From the NCBI GenBank assembly GCA_031283825.1, contig JAITAZ010000032.1, positions 1-6,206 on the forward strand: 6,206 nucleotides of DNA. Reading direction: 5' to 3'. The position numbers and the translations under genes are program-made. Below, in pieces: positions 1-5,807 of this stretch. Under the pieces are notes generated by a model. The model was given only the letters and a program-made list of their open reading frames with translations, did not search any database and was not told the DNA's origin. Origin of the DNA: Planctomycetaceae bacterium. Its GTDB lineage: Bacteria > Planctomycetota > Planctomycetia > Pirellulales > Thermoguttaceae. Position 1 is the first letter of the stretch. Every line of letters begins with the position of its first letter.

Positions 1-19
1 AAACGTGAATAGTTACAAA

Positions 20-418
20 CTCATGTTACGCACTTGCTACCCCAGATCAGGTAGGCGACCGCCGACTCAGGTAGGCGACCTTTCGCCGAAAGGTCGCGTC
101 GGCGTTAGCCGACGGTAAATCTGAATTGATTTTAGGGAACTTCTAAAAAATAATTTTAGAAGGAACGCGGGCGTCCCGCCTGCATGACAAACGCCTAAAT
201 ATGCGGTCGAGACGACCGCGATCCTAATAAAAATAAATTTCACATGATGTTTTTAGATGTTCCCTGAATTGATTTTAATTATTGTCGACTCCATATTATC
301 GTTGCCTTCGGCAACGCGACCTTTCTGCGAAAGGTTGCGAACCTACGGTCGCCTACCTGATCGGTGATCAACCTAATCTATTACCGCCTACTGACGGACA
401 ACTACTGCGTAACATGAG
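20..418. mobile_element. Element B: palindromic MITE-like insertion inside A1
   Basis: The ends are perfect 13-bp inverted repeats: ctcatgttacgca at 20-32 and tgcgtaacatgag at 406-418. The flanks carry the direct repeat ttacaaa (13-19 and 419-425; 8 bp if the overlapping g is counted). The uninterrupted site can be read in copy A2 (reverse complement of about 5002-5025), where ttacaaa occurs once. Subterminal arms gatcaggtaggcgaccg (45-61) and cggtcgcctacctgatc (346-362) are also inverted repeats. Each half carries two short hairpins, at 76-96 and 98-113 on the left and at 301-315 and 317-337 on the right. A 14-nt direct repeat, tcaggtaggcgacc, occurs at 47-60 and 67-80. B is itself split by element C. 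No coding capacity is seen, and I do not recognise the parent IS family. Confidence 0.68.
135..264. mobile_element. Element C: 130-bp MITE-like insertion inside element B
   Basis: The termini gggaacttctaaaaa (135-149) and tttttagatgttccc (250-264) are 15-bp inverted repeats with one mismatch. A 13-bp direct repeat, tgaattgatttta, flanks the element on both sides (122-134 and 265-277), as expected for a target-site duplication. Inside are three hairpins: cttctaaaa/ttttagaag (140-148 with 154-162), gcggg/cccgc (167-171 with 175-179) and gcggtcg/cgaccgc (203-209 with 213-219). There is no reading frame of note. The parent transposase family is not identified; the long duplication limits the candidates but does not settle them. 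Confidence 0.66.
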
Positions 419-433
419 TTACAAATTAGCAAT

Positions 434-511
434 CGTAGAGCCGCAATGCTTTGCGTCTCTATCGGTGATCTTTTGATCGAACAATGAGACGCAAGGCATT
501 GCGTCTCTACA
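434..511. repeat. Double-hairpin core of element A1
   Basis: Two arms (about 435-460 and 486-510) are near-perfect inverted repeats of each other. Each arm also folds alone as gagacgcaa-4 nt-ttgcgtctc; the left arm here has one substitution (gagccgcaa). The loop between the arms includes gatcttttgatc. The same core occurs at 4921-4998 in the same strand orientation, although the element flanks are inverted. The structure could form a cruciform, or an RNA hairpin downstream of the minus-strand gene. Confidence 0.8.
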
Positions 512-566
512 TTGGGTTTAGCAATTCAAATCCGAATTTAAAAACCCGTGAACGGTTACAGAATTT

Positions 567-2213
567 TTACGGTACTGTAATCGGCGATTTTGTTATATCC
601 TCGCCGATGATTTCAATTGAGTTGCGAGTTCTTATCATTAAATAGAATGGTAGTTTTTTGTCTTCCGGCGAAACGTACCACCAATACTCGCCATTGTTCG
701 GAATACCAACCGCAATCGGTTTCCATTCTCCATTTACAGACTCGGCTCGCATTACGTCCGCTAACTTGCCTGCTGTTACAAAATCTCCGCAACTCCACTT
801 GACAATAATCTGATTCTGTTCCGTTGCAACATTCATCGTAACTCCCGTAATCAATACCTTCCCAACACCGCGAACCTCGTCCGAATTATTATCATTAGTT
901 TTATTATCATCAGTTTGAACCTGATTTTTAGCCTGATTTTGAACATTAAAATTTTTCGCAATCATCTCGTCGCCTTTTGCTATTACCGCCGACGGAGGAA
1001 TTACAGAACTATCCACAAGATCGTTTTTCGTAATAACGTCAGAATTTTCGTTACGATTATTCGCCGACTTCGCAGTGTCGGCGGTATTGACGATTTCACT
1101 TTTATTATCGACAACCGCAGTTTCAATCTCGTCATAAACGTCGTTGTTATTGTTGTCATTGTTGTCATCGTCGTCTTTGAGCAACGCCATGAAATCTTCA
1201 AATAATCTTTTTATGATTTGAGCTTTTCGTTCCGCTTTGCTAATTTTTTCAGACCCTTTAAAAGTTTCAACTTCGCCGAAATTCGACTCTACCTCGTTGA
1301 GATTTAAATTGACCTTTGAACTGTCGTTTGAATTATCATTTGTTTTATCATTCGCGGATAACAATTTACTGTCCGGCAAAATCGGGAAAGGCAATTCCTC
1401 AAGCGAATCGCCAAGACTCTTTCGATCTGCTAAATCGGTTGAGTTGTTTTGTTCTTTTTTCTCATTATTACTATTATTATTTTCGTTGAGAGCCAAGTTG
1501 AGATTTTCAGTTTTCATGTTGTCGATTTTAATGTCGGTAGAATTCGGCAAATTATTTGTTATCGTTTTGATTTCATTTTTACTTTGCGTTTTAGCGATAT
1601 TTTTTTCTGCGTTTTTCGCGAAAACAGCCGGTTTCGGCGGATAAATAATTCCTTCGGCAACATAATTACGATTACGATTGTAATTATTCAATCCCGCATT
1701 CGACGAACCGTAATTCGATTGAGACTGCTTTATTATCGGCGATTTTATTTCATTAGAATTTACATTCGAATGAGTATTTGCATTGAGATTTAGACTTTCA
1801 TTTTGTGCTGAATTTACAGAATTTACAGAATTTACAATTTCCGTATCGACATTAACTCTAATTTGCGGTTTATTATTTGCGGAACGTTTTACTGCGCCGG
1901 AAGCCGTAACTGTTCGGAAAGAAAACCAATATTCGCCGTCCGAATCCGCTTCGAATAGAAAGAATTTTTCGTCAATCGGCTTACGTCCGACAGAATACCA
2001 TCGCGTCCCTCGATCCTTTGAAACGAGTAATTCAACCTCTGCAACTTTGTCGATAACGTTGTCGTTGAAAACCTGAAACGGAATCGAAAACGATCTCTCG
2101 TTTATTGAAACAATCGTTCCGACATTCTGCGAAAAAGCCATTCCGCCGCCAAAATCGACTGCATTTGCCAAAAACAAAATCGCAAAAATTATAAAAATTT
2201 TTCTTCTACTCAT
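567..2213 (-). CDS. Secreted two-domain protein with a long Asn/Asp-rich linker, function unknown
   Basis: This predicted exported protein of 548 aa has no recognisable enzyme motif. Residues 1-28 look like a Sec signal peptide: basic MSRRK, a hydrophobic run IFIIFAILFLANAV, and probable cleavage near AFS-QN. Residues ~31-124 form a compact, probably beta-rich domain with KDRGTRWYSVG and DGEYWFSFRT, a style I associate with planctomycete exported proteins. Residues ~125-447 are a low-complexity linker rich in Asn, Ser, Asp and Lys. It includes a triple VNS repeat near 128-135 and an acidic run, DDDDNNDNNNND, near 347-358, preceded by a helical basic/hydrophobic stretch (KAERKAQIIKRLFEDFMALL). 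Residues ~448-548 form a second probable beta domain (WSCGDF, EWKPIAVGIPNNGEYWWYV, FYLMIRTR). The ATG at 2213 is chosen because the signal peptide starts there; no Shine-Dalgarno site is evident. The gene is transcribed alone, divergently from the gene at 2494. A surface or periplasmic binding or structural role is only a guess. Confidence 0.85.
   Translation of the reverse strand: MSRRKIFIIFAILFLANAVDFGGGMAFSQNVGTIVSINERSFSIPFQVFNDNVIDKVAEVELLVSKDRGTRWYSVGRKPIDEKFFLFEADSDGEYWFSFRTVTASGAVKRSANNKPQIRVNVDTEIVNSVNSVNSAQNESLNLNANTHSNVNSNEIKSPIIKQSQSNYGSSNAGLNNYNRNRNYVAEGIIYPPKPAVFAKNAEKNIAKTQSKNEIKTITNNLPNSTDIKIDNMKTENLNLALNENNNSNNEKKEQNNSTDLADRKSLGDSLEELPFPILPDSKLLSANDKTNDNSNDSSKVNLNLNEVESNFGEVETFKGSEKISKAERKAQIIKRLFEDFMALLKDDDDNNDNNNNDVYDEIETAVVDNKSEIVNTADTAKSANNRNENSDVITKNDLVDSSVIPPSAVIAKGDEMIAKNFNVQNQAKNQVQTDDNKTNDNNSDEVRGVGKVLITGVTMNVATEQNQIIVKWSCGDFVTAGKLADVMRAESVNGEWKPIAVGIPNNGEYWWYVSPEDKKLPFYLMIRTRNSIEIIGEDITKSPITVP
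1810..1836. repeat. Three tandem 9-nt units within the secreted-protein gene
   Basis: The unit gaatttaca occurs three times in perfect tandem and encodes a Val-Asn-Ser triplet repeat at the start of the linker. It is in frame, so copy-number change by slippage would lengthen or shorten the linker without breaking the gene. Confidence 0.75.
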
Positions 2214-2271
2214 GCGAGAAATAATTAAAAGATGTTGTATGTTGTCGTCAATTCCATTTTGCCGATTCGTG

Positions 2272-2302
2272 TTTATAATTATCGACCAAAGTTGATTGTC
2301 AA
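2272..2302 (-). promoter_or_regulatory. Candidate sigma70-type promoter for the secreted-protein gene
   Basis: On the minus strand, a perfect TTGACA (complement of 2297-2302) is followed after 19 bp by TATAAA (complement of 2272-2277). Transcription would start near 2264, about 50 nt before the ATG at 2213. The spacer is 2 bp longer than ideal, so this is a candidate only. Confidence 0.35.
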
Positions 2303-2309
2303 GTCTCTT

Positions 2310-2330
2310 GGCAAAAAAATTACTTTTGCC
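2310..2330. other. Small hairpin in the divergent intergenic region
   Basis: The perfect 7-bp arms ggcaaaa (2310-2316) and ttttgcc (2324-2330) lie just upstream of the candidate minus-strand -35 box. They could be an operator-like inverted repeat or a chance AT-rich stem. There is no T tract that would make a terminator. Confidence 0.3.
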
Positions 2331-2424
2331 GAACTGACAGATTCGTTTTCAATTTGTTGGTTCTTTGATCAGATTTGAAAAAATCAGAAATTTCCGATTA
2401 CGCAGGATATTCAATCGACCAATG

Positions 2425-2457
2425 AAAAAAACGTTTAACGCCGGTTGACGTTTTTTT
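2425..2457. terminator. Hairpin flanked by A and T tracts, possible bidirectional terminator or leader hairpin
   Basis: A7-cgtttaac, loop gccg, then gttgacg-T7 form a long stem with one bulged T and a G-T pair. The A tract on one side and the T tract on the other make it terminator-like in both directions. It lies between divergent genes, about 36 nt before the plus-strand start at 2494. No obvious upstream plus-strand transcript needs ending here, so it may instead be a 5'-leader structure. Confidence 0.4.
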
Positions 2458-2493
2458 ATCAACCGCAATACTCCTTATTTTTGTTAGAAATTG

Positions 2494-2919
2494 ATGTTTA
2501 TAATTTTTGAACCGATAATTCAGATTTTAATTTATATCGTGATTTTAATGATTGGGACGCTAGTATCGCTCTACCTACTGGGACTATTTCGTGCCAATTC
2601 GTTACAACACGAACATAACGTCGATAATACGCTTAATTATTTTCAAGAATTAAAAGACAAGGGCAAATTATCCGATGCAGAATTCCGAATTATTAAAGAA
2701 CGTTTCAAAGAATTGATAAAAACCAAAGACGAAAAAAAACCAAACGCGAAAACGTTGCTGCACTACAAAGACGCGATTTCATTGTTGCTAGATTTTACTG
2801 ATCCGGCGGCATCGCAAGATACGCAAATTGCCGGACGTAACGAATGTAACAATAAAAACGGTCAGGCAGAATATAGTGAAACGGAAACTATTCGAGAGAA
2901 AGATCACGACAAAGATTAA
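2494..2919 (+). CDS. Small single-pass membrane protein with a SHOCT-like segment, function unknown
   Basis: The product is 141 aa from the ATG at 2494; an in-frame TTG lies just upstream at 2491, but ATG is preferred. Residues ~8-31 are one strongly hydrophobic helix (IIQILIYIVILMIGTLVSLYLLGL) followed by RA, which suggests the C-terminal part is cytoplasmic. Residues ~43-76 (NTLNYFQELKDKGKLSDAEFRIIKERFKELI) match the short-helix pattern of SHOCT-type segments: a hydrophobic helix, G-K-L-S-D-E-E/F, then a charged helix. The remainder is hydrophilic; the tail from ~105 onward is rich in N, E, K and D and probably disordered. No good Shine-Dalgarno sequence is seen. The gene is in the same direction as clpX but 535 bp upstream, so cotranscription is doubtful. 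I do not recognise a specific function; a scaffold or oligomerisation role is inference from the SHOCT resemblance. Confidence 0.75.
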   Translation: MFIIFEPIIQILIYIVILMIGTLVSLYLLGLFRANSLQHEHNVDNTLNYFQELKDKGKLSDAEFRIIKERFKELIKTKDEKKPNAKTLLHYKDAISLLLDFTDPAASQDTQIAGRNECNNKNGQAEYSETETIREKDHDKD

Positions 2920-3107
2920 AGGTTTGAATAGAAAATAATCCGCCAACTTGACGATAATAAAATAACGCCGGACAAAATTTTTAAACAATAAACAGAACTC
3001 CAACGTAATATAATTTTGCCGACACAAAAAAATGATAGAAAGAATCGAAAATAAGTTTTGACGATTTAATTGAAACGGTCAAAATAATTTTTCGTAAATG
3101 AAATTCG

Positions 3108-3148
3108 CATATCCGAATTTTTAGAATTTAGATTGAAAATCGGATATG
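3108..3148 (+). terminator. Hairpin downstream of the membrane-protein gene, possible terminator
   Basis: The perfect 9-bp arms catatccga (3108-3116) and tcggatatg (3140-3148) extend further if one bulged A is allowed. They are followed by an attttt run. The hairpin lies about 190 nt after the stop at 2919 and before the clpX promoter region, so it could end that transcript. The stem is AT-rich and the loop long. Confidence 0.35.
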
Positions 3149-3320
3149 ATTTTTGGTCATGGATGATAATATTTGTTGTAGAAAGAAGCGTAAATACAAC
3201 TCGAACAATGAATTTCGACAATACAAGAGCTGCCCGTTAAAAGTTTGCATTCCGAAAATTCAAGTATCAGTTTTAAAATCGCTAGATTCGTAATTGCCGA
3301 CAGTGAGAAAATTCAACTCA

Positions 3321-3350
3321 ATTTGATTTGATTTGATTTAATTCGATTTA
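3321..3350. repeat. Degenerate pentanucleotide tandem repeat (ATTTR x6) upstream of clpX
   Basis: Six consecutive 5-nt units read atttg, atttg, atttg, attta, attcg, attta. The tract lies about 70-100 bp upstream of the candidate clpX promoter. The rest of the 2920-3454 gap is AT-rich, and I see no gene in it on either strand. Confidence 0.6.
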
Positions 3351-3395
3351 TTACATTTAAATTTTAATTTGTAATGAATTGTCGGCTTAAGGACG

Positions 3396-3424
3396 TTTAC
3401 GAATCTCTACTTGACTAATATATT
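3396..3424 (+). promoter_or_regulatory. Candidate clpX promoter
   Basis: A -35-like TTTACG (3396-3401) is separated by 17 bp from a -10-like TATATT (3419-3424). Transcription would start near 3431. A GAAAGG sequence (3439-3444), 10 nt before the clpX ATG, is a plausible weak ribosome binding site and supports the start at 3455. A nearby TTGACT (3411-3416) has no matching -10 box. Confidence 0.35.
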
Positions 3425-3454
3425 GTAACCACAAAAACGAAAGGTAATCACCCA

Positions 3455-4753
3455 ATGTCCTCCGGGCGTAATGACAACACTTCATCTGGTAAGAACGGCG
3501 CGGCGCGAAAGAATGCGTTTTGTTCTTTTTGCCATAAAAGTTATAGGGATGTAGGTCCGTTAGTTGAAGGTCCCGGCGATGTTTATATTTGTGGGGAATG
3601 TATTGATCTTTGTCAAACTATTCTGACGCAAGAGCGACGTAAACATGCCGGTTCTAATTCGAAACCTCTAGCCAAAGTACCGTCTCCGCGAGAGATTGTA
3701 AGTCGTCTGAACGAGTATGTAGTCGGTCAGGAACATGCGAAAAAAGTGCTTTCGGTTGCGGTTCATAATCATTACAAGAGACTGATTAACAAAGACGAAG
3801 GACACGACATAGTTTTAGATAAATCGAATGTGATGTTAATAGGACCGACAGGTTCGGGGAAGACTCTTTTAGCTCAAACGTTGGCGAAAATTCTGGACGT
3901 CCCGTTTGCGATTGGCGATGCGACTACGTTGACGGAAGCGGGTTATGTTGGCGAGGATGTTGAGAATCTAATTTTAAAATTACTACACGCGGCAGATTTC
4001 GACGTAGAGTTGGCTCAACGCGGAATAATATATATTGACGAGATTGACAAGATTGGCAAGACGTCTCAAAACGTTTCGATAACGCGGGACGTATCGGGCG
4101 AGGGGGTTCAGCAATCTTTATTGAAAATGCTTGAGGGAACGATAACGAATGTTCCGCCACAAGGTGGACGGAAGCATCCGGAGCAGCATTATATTCCGGT
4201 TGACACGACGAATATTTTATTTATCTGTGGAGGAACATTTGTCGGACTAGAAGAAATCGTTGGACAAAGATTGGGAAAGAGAACGATTGGTTTTACGAGT
4301 TCGTCGATTTTGGCGTCTAGCGGGGTTGACAAGTCGAGTTATTTGGGCAAGGTAACGTCGGAGGACATTCATCATTTTGGTTTGATACCGGAGTTAGTTG
4401 GTCGTTTACCGGTAATTTCGACGTTGGAGCAGTTGGACGAATCGGCGTTAATTCGAGTGATGAGCGAGCCGAAAAATGCGATTGTCAAGCAATACAGACG
4501 ATTATTTCAGATGGAAGATTGCGATGTAGAGTTTACGGATGCCGCGTTAAAAGCGATAGCTCAAAAAGCGTTGGAGAAAAAATCCGGCGCGAGAGGATTG
4601 AGATCGATTGTTGAGGAAATAATGCTTGACATTATGTACGAGTTGCCGGATTTGCCGGATGGCGTAACGTATCGAATAACTGAAGCTGTAGTTTCTGGAC
4701 AAGAAACAATTTTACCAATCCCAGAACAAGAAAACGTTACAAAAATTGCATAA
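3455..4753 (+). CDS. clpX: ATP-dependent Clp protease ATP-binding subunit ClpX
   Basis: ClpX is the hexameric AAA+ unfoldase that recognises tagged or damaged cytoplasmic proteins and feeds them to the ClpP peptidase. The 432-aa product has the full architecture at near-usual length. The N-terminal zinc-binding domain has C23, C26, C46 and C49 (FCSFC…YICGEC). Next come Walker A GPTGSGKT (130-137), the pore-1 loop GYVG (163-166), Walker [10 protein letters not shown] (191-199), the pore-2 segment [13 protein letters not shown] (208-220) and the RKH loop (239-241). The ClpP-docking IGF tripeptide (278-280) implies partnership with ClpP. An arginine finger in ELVGRLPV (R317) and sensor-2 Arg in GARGLRS (R380) follow. 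A Ser/Asn-rich extension of about 20 residues precedes the zinc domain. No clpP, tig or lon lies next to it in this window. All key residues are present, so it should be functional. Confidence 0.98.
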   Translation: MSSGRNDNTSSGKNGAARKNAFCSFCHKSYRDVGPLVEGPGDVYICGECIDLCQTILTQERRKHAGSNSKPLAKVPSPREIVSRLNEYVVGQEHAKKVLSVAVHNHYKRLINKDEGHDIVLDKSNVMLIGPTGSGKTLLAQTLAKILDVPFAIGDATTLTEAGYVGEDVENLILKLLHAADFDVELAQRGIIYIDEIDKIGKTSQNVSITRDVSGEGVQQSLLKMLEGTITNVPPQGGRKHPEQHYIPVDTTNILFICGGTFVGLEEIVGQRLGKRTIGFTSSSILASSGVDKSSYLGKVTSEDIHHFGLIPELVGRLPVISTLEQLDESALIRVMSEPKNAIVKQYRRLFQMEDCDVEFTDAALKAIAQKALEKKSGARGLRSIVEEIMLDIMYELPDLPDGVTYRITEAVVSGQETILPIPEQENVTKIA

Positions 4754-4756
4754 AAT

Positions 4757-4801
4757 ATTCCTAGCAATTTAAGATTAGGAATTTCTTGTAAATATTTTTT
4801 T
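4757..4801 (+). terminator. Possible clpX terminator
   Basis: The 7-bp arms attccta (4757-4763) and taggaat (4776-4782) begin 3 nt after the clpX stop. A T7 run follows about 12 nt after the stem. The stem is AT-rich and separated from the T run, so intrinsic termination would be weak. Confidence 0.4.
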
Positions 4802-4866
4802 AGGGAATACTGGGGACAAATCTGGATTGAAATCTGTGATTAGAAACTCAAGAGAAAAAATAAAAA
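4794..4866. repeat. Diverged half copy of element E
   Basis: This stretch resembles the reverse complement of the right half of element E (about 5193-5263). Shared blocks in the same order are ttttttt-ggga, actggggaca, ttgaaatctg and ctc followed by an A-rich run, with substitutions between them. The match is by eye and imperfect. Confidence 0.45.
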
Positions 4867-4872
4867 TTTATT

Positions 4873-5067
4873 GTAACCGTTCACGGATTTCTAAATTCAA
4901 ATTTGAATTGCTAAACCCAATGTAGAGACGCAATGCTTTGCGTCTCTATCGGTGAGCTTTTGATCGAACAATGAGACGCAAGGCATTGCGTCTCTACATT
5001 TGCTAATTTGTAACTATTCGCGTTTGAATTTTTTGATAAAAAAATAAACAATTTCGTGAACGGTTAC
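4873..5067 (+). mobile_element. Element A2: complete 195-bp MITE-like element with IS66-like ends
   Basis: The perfect 13-bp terminal inverted repeats are gtaaccgttcacg (4873-4885) and cgtgaacggttac (5055-5067). Both flanks abut ttatt (4868-4872 and 5068-5072), a possible but AT-rich 5-bp duplication; a full 8-bp duplication is not visible. The centre is the double-hairpin core (4921-4998). A 16-bp palindrome, aattcaaatttgaatt, lies at 4894-4909. The element encodes nothing and is a complete relative of A1. The GTAA-starting ends fit the IS66 family, but the missing 8-bp duplication weakens this for A2 alone. Confidence 0.75.
4921..4998. repeat. Double-hairpin core of element A2
   Basis: The arms 4922-4947 and 4973-4997 are inverted repeats of each other. 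Each also folds by itself with a perfect 9-bp stem, gagacgcaa/ttgcgtctc (4-nt loops tgct and ggca). The loop between the arms, atcggtgagcttttgatcg…, is in the same strand orientation as in the core at 434-511. Confidence 0.85.
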
Positions 5068-5070
5068 TTA

Positions 5071-5265
5071 TTTTTTTGGGGGGACTTAGGGGACGCTGGG
5101 GACATTGGGGACAAAGGGGACGCACTAATTTAAAAACCATAATTAACGACTCAATAGAAAACAAAAGCCTTTTTAAAAGAGAGAGATTTGTTTTCAGTTT
5201 TATTTCCCCGAGTCATTAACTTCAGATTTCAAACAAGAATGTCCCCAGTGTCCCCCAAAAAAATT
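5071..5265. mobile_element. Element E: MITE/REP-like element with GGGGAC-rich inverted ends
   Basis: The left end (5071-5106: T7, G-rich, …ctggggacatt) is an inverted repeat of the right end (5239-5263: aatgtccccagtgtccccc, A7). The left copy carries one extra 9-nt unit. Further inside, ttaacgactc (5142-5151) and gagtcattaa (5211-5220) are also inverted repeats with one difference. No coding capacity is present. The element is packed between A2 and D with only a few bases on either side. I cannot assign it to a named family from sequence alone. Confidence 0.55.
5080..5124 (+). repeat. Five tandem 9-nt GGGGACNNN repeats
   Basis: Units start at 5080, 5089, 5098, 5107 and 5116: ggggac followed by tta, gct, att, aaa and gca. 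The six-base core is invariant and the three-base remainder varies. The period is exact over all five copies. It forms part of the left end of element E. Confidence 0.9.
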
Positions 5266-5268
5266 ATC

Positions 5269-5553
5269 GTACCCTTTCACGGTTTTTTAAACACGGATAG
5301 TTGGGGGATTTTTTAAACGCGGATAATAACAGATTTGACGGATAATCGCGGAAAATGGAAATGATGCCTTTGTGTGGTAAAAGTCAATAATTTAAATGTG
5401 ATAAAGAGGGAAGTTAAAAATTATAATCCTAACTAAATAAATTTATGAATATTAAAATTACCATTTGCATTCTCCGCGATTATCCGTCCTATCAGATATT
5501 ATCCGCGTTTAAAAATTCCCCTATTATCCGTGTTTAAAACCGTGAACGGTTAC
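5269..5553. mobile_element. Element D: 285-bp MITE with long inverted repeats and an 8-bp target duplication, IS66-like
   Basis: The left arm (5269-5363) and right arm (5462-5553) are long imperfect inverted repeats sharing, in order, ttcacgg, ttaaacacggata, ttttaaacgcggataat and gacggataatcgcgga. The outer end reads gtaaccgttcacgg on the right and gtaccctttcacgg on the left. The 8-bp direct repeat aaattatc directly abuts both ends (5261-5268 and 5554-5561). About 98 bp of unique AT-rich DNA lies between the arms. GTAA-starting ends with an 8-bp duplication are the known signature of IS66-family transposition. No transposase is present, so the element would need one in trans. Confidence 0.82.
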
Positions 5554-5657
5554 AAATTATCTCTGTGGTTAAAAATTTTTAGAAATTCCTTATAAAAAAA
5601 CTTTACTGAATAGTTATAAAAATATTTCAAAATATTCCATCCTTTCTATTCTTTCCT

Positions 5658-5665
5658 CCCCCCCC
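5658..5665 (+). repeat. C8 homopolymer
   Basis: Eight C residues in a row lie in otherwise AT-rich DNA between element D and the tRNA gene. The length may be unstable or prone to sequencing error. Nothing coding overlaps it. Confidence 0.7.
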
Positions 5666-5689
5666 TTTTCAGATTTATTTATGATAGTA

Positions 5690-5724
5690 AAATTTCGCCG
5701 TTTTTAGTTGACGGTTTGAAATTT
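5690..5724. other. Imperfect hairpin upstream of tRNA-Asn
   Basis: The arms aaatttc…ccgt (5690-5701) and acgg…gaaattt (5711-5724) form a stem of about 11 bp with unequal internal bulges. Its role is unknown. It is about 85 bp before the tRNA and could end a transcript from the left or lie in the tRNA promoter region. Apart from this and the C8 run I see no feature in 5562-5807. Confidence 0.35.
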
Positions 5725-5807
5725 GAACTAGCAACTATTCGGTATTGATTATAAAGTCTCTTAAAAAAATTTTTTTATTTGGCTTTAGATATTATTAAAG
5801 AACATAT

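Larger units (their letters stand above)
1..559 (-). mobile_element. Element A1: GTAACCGTTCACG-ended MITE-like element, left end outside window, interrupted by element B
   Basis: This is a reverse-complement copy of element A2 (4873-5067). The outer end at 547-559 (cgtgaacggttac) equals the A2 terminus. Positions 511-546 match A2's left flank (…ttgggtttagcaattcaaat…), and 1-19 plus 419-433 match A2's right flank once B (20-418) is removed. About 42 bp of the far end should lie left of position 1. The core at 434-511 is a double hairpin. No protein is encoded, so the element is non-autonomous. Its terminus lies 7 bp beyond the stop codon of the minus-strand gene at 567-2213. The GTAA-starting terminus resembles those of the IS66 family; that assignment is inference. 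Confidence 0.72.

Noticed and set aside
282..476. 64-codon plus-strand open frame
   Set aside because: It lies across the ends of elements B and A1 and reads through their hairpins; it is repeat sequence with no independent protein signature.
1237..1644. Plus-strand open frames of about 100-135 codons within 600-2076
   Set aside because: They are antisense to the secreted-protein gene; their Phe/Leu/Ile/Val-rich products are mirror images of its Asn/Lys/Asp-rich linker.
2788..3027. 79-codon minus-strand open frame
   Set aside because: It overlaps the 3' end of the plus-strand membrane-protein gene, and its hydrophobic composition comes from antisense of charged codons; there is no start signal or domain.
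3411..3416. TTGACT as the clpX -35 box
   Set aside because: At 16-18 bp spacing downstream there is only an A-rich stretch without a -10-like hexamer; the TTTACG/TATATT pair fits better.
3924..4767. Minus-strand open frames inside and at the end of clpX
   Set aside because: They are shadows of the clearly functional clpX frame.
5080..5124. Possible CRISPR array
   Set aside because: The 9-nt period with a 6-nt invariant core and 3-nt variable part is far too short for CRISPR repeats and spacers, and no cas gene is present.
5762..5777. taaaaaaattttttta palindrome before the tRNA as a terminator
   Set aside because: It is a pure A/T self-complementary run with no GC stem, expected in such AT-rich DNA.
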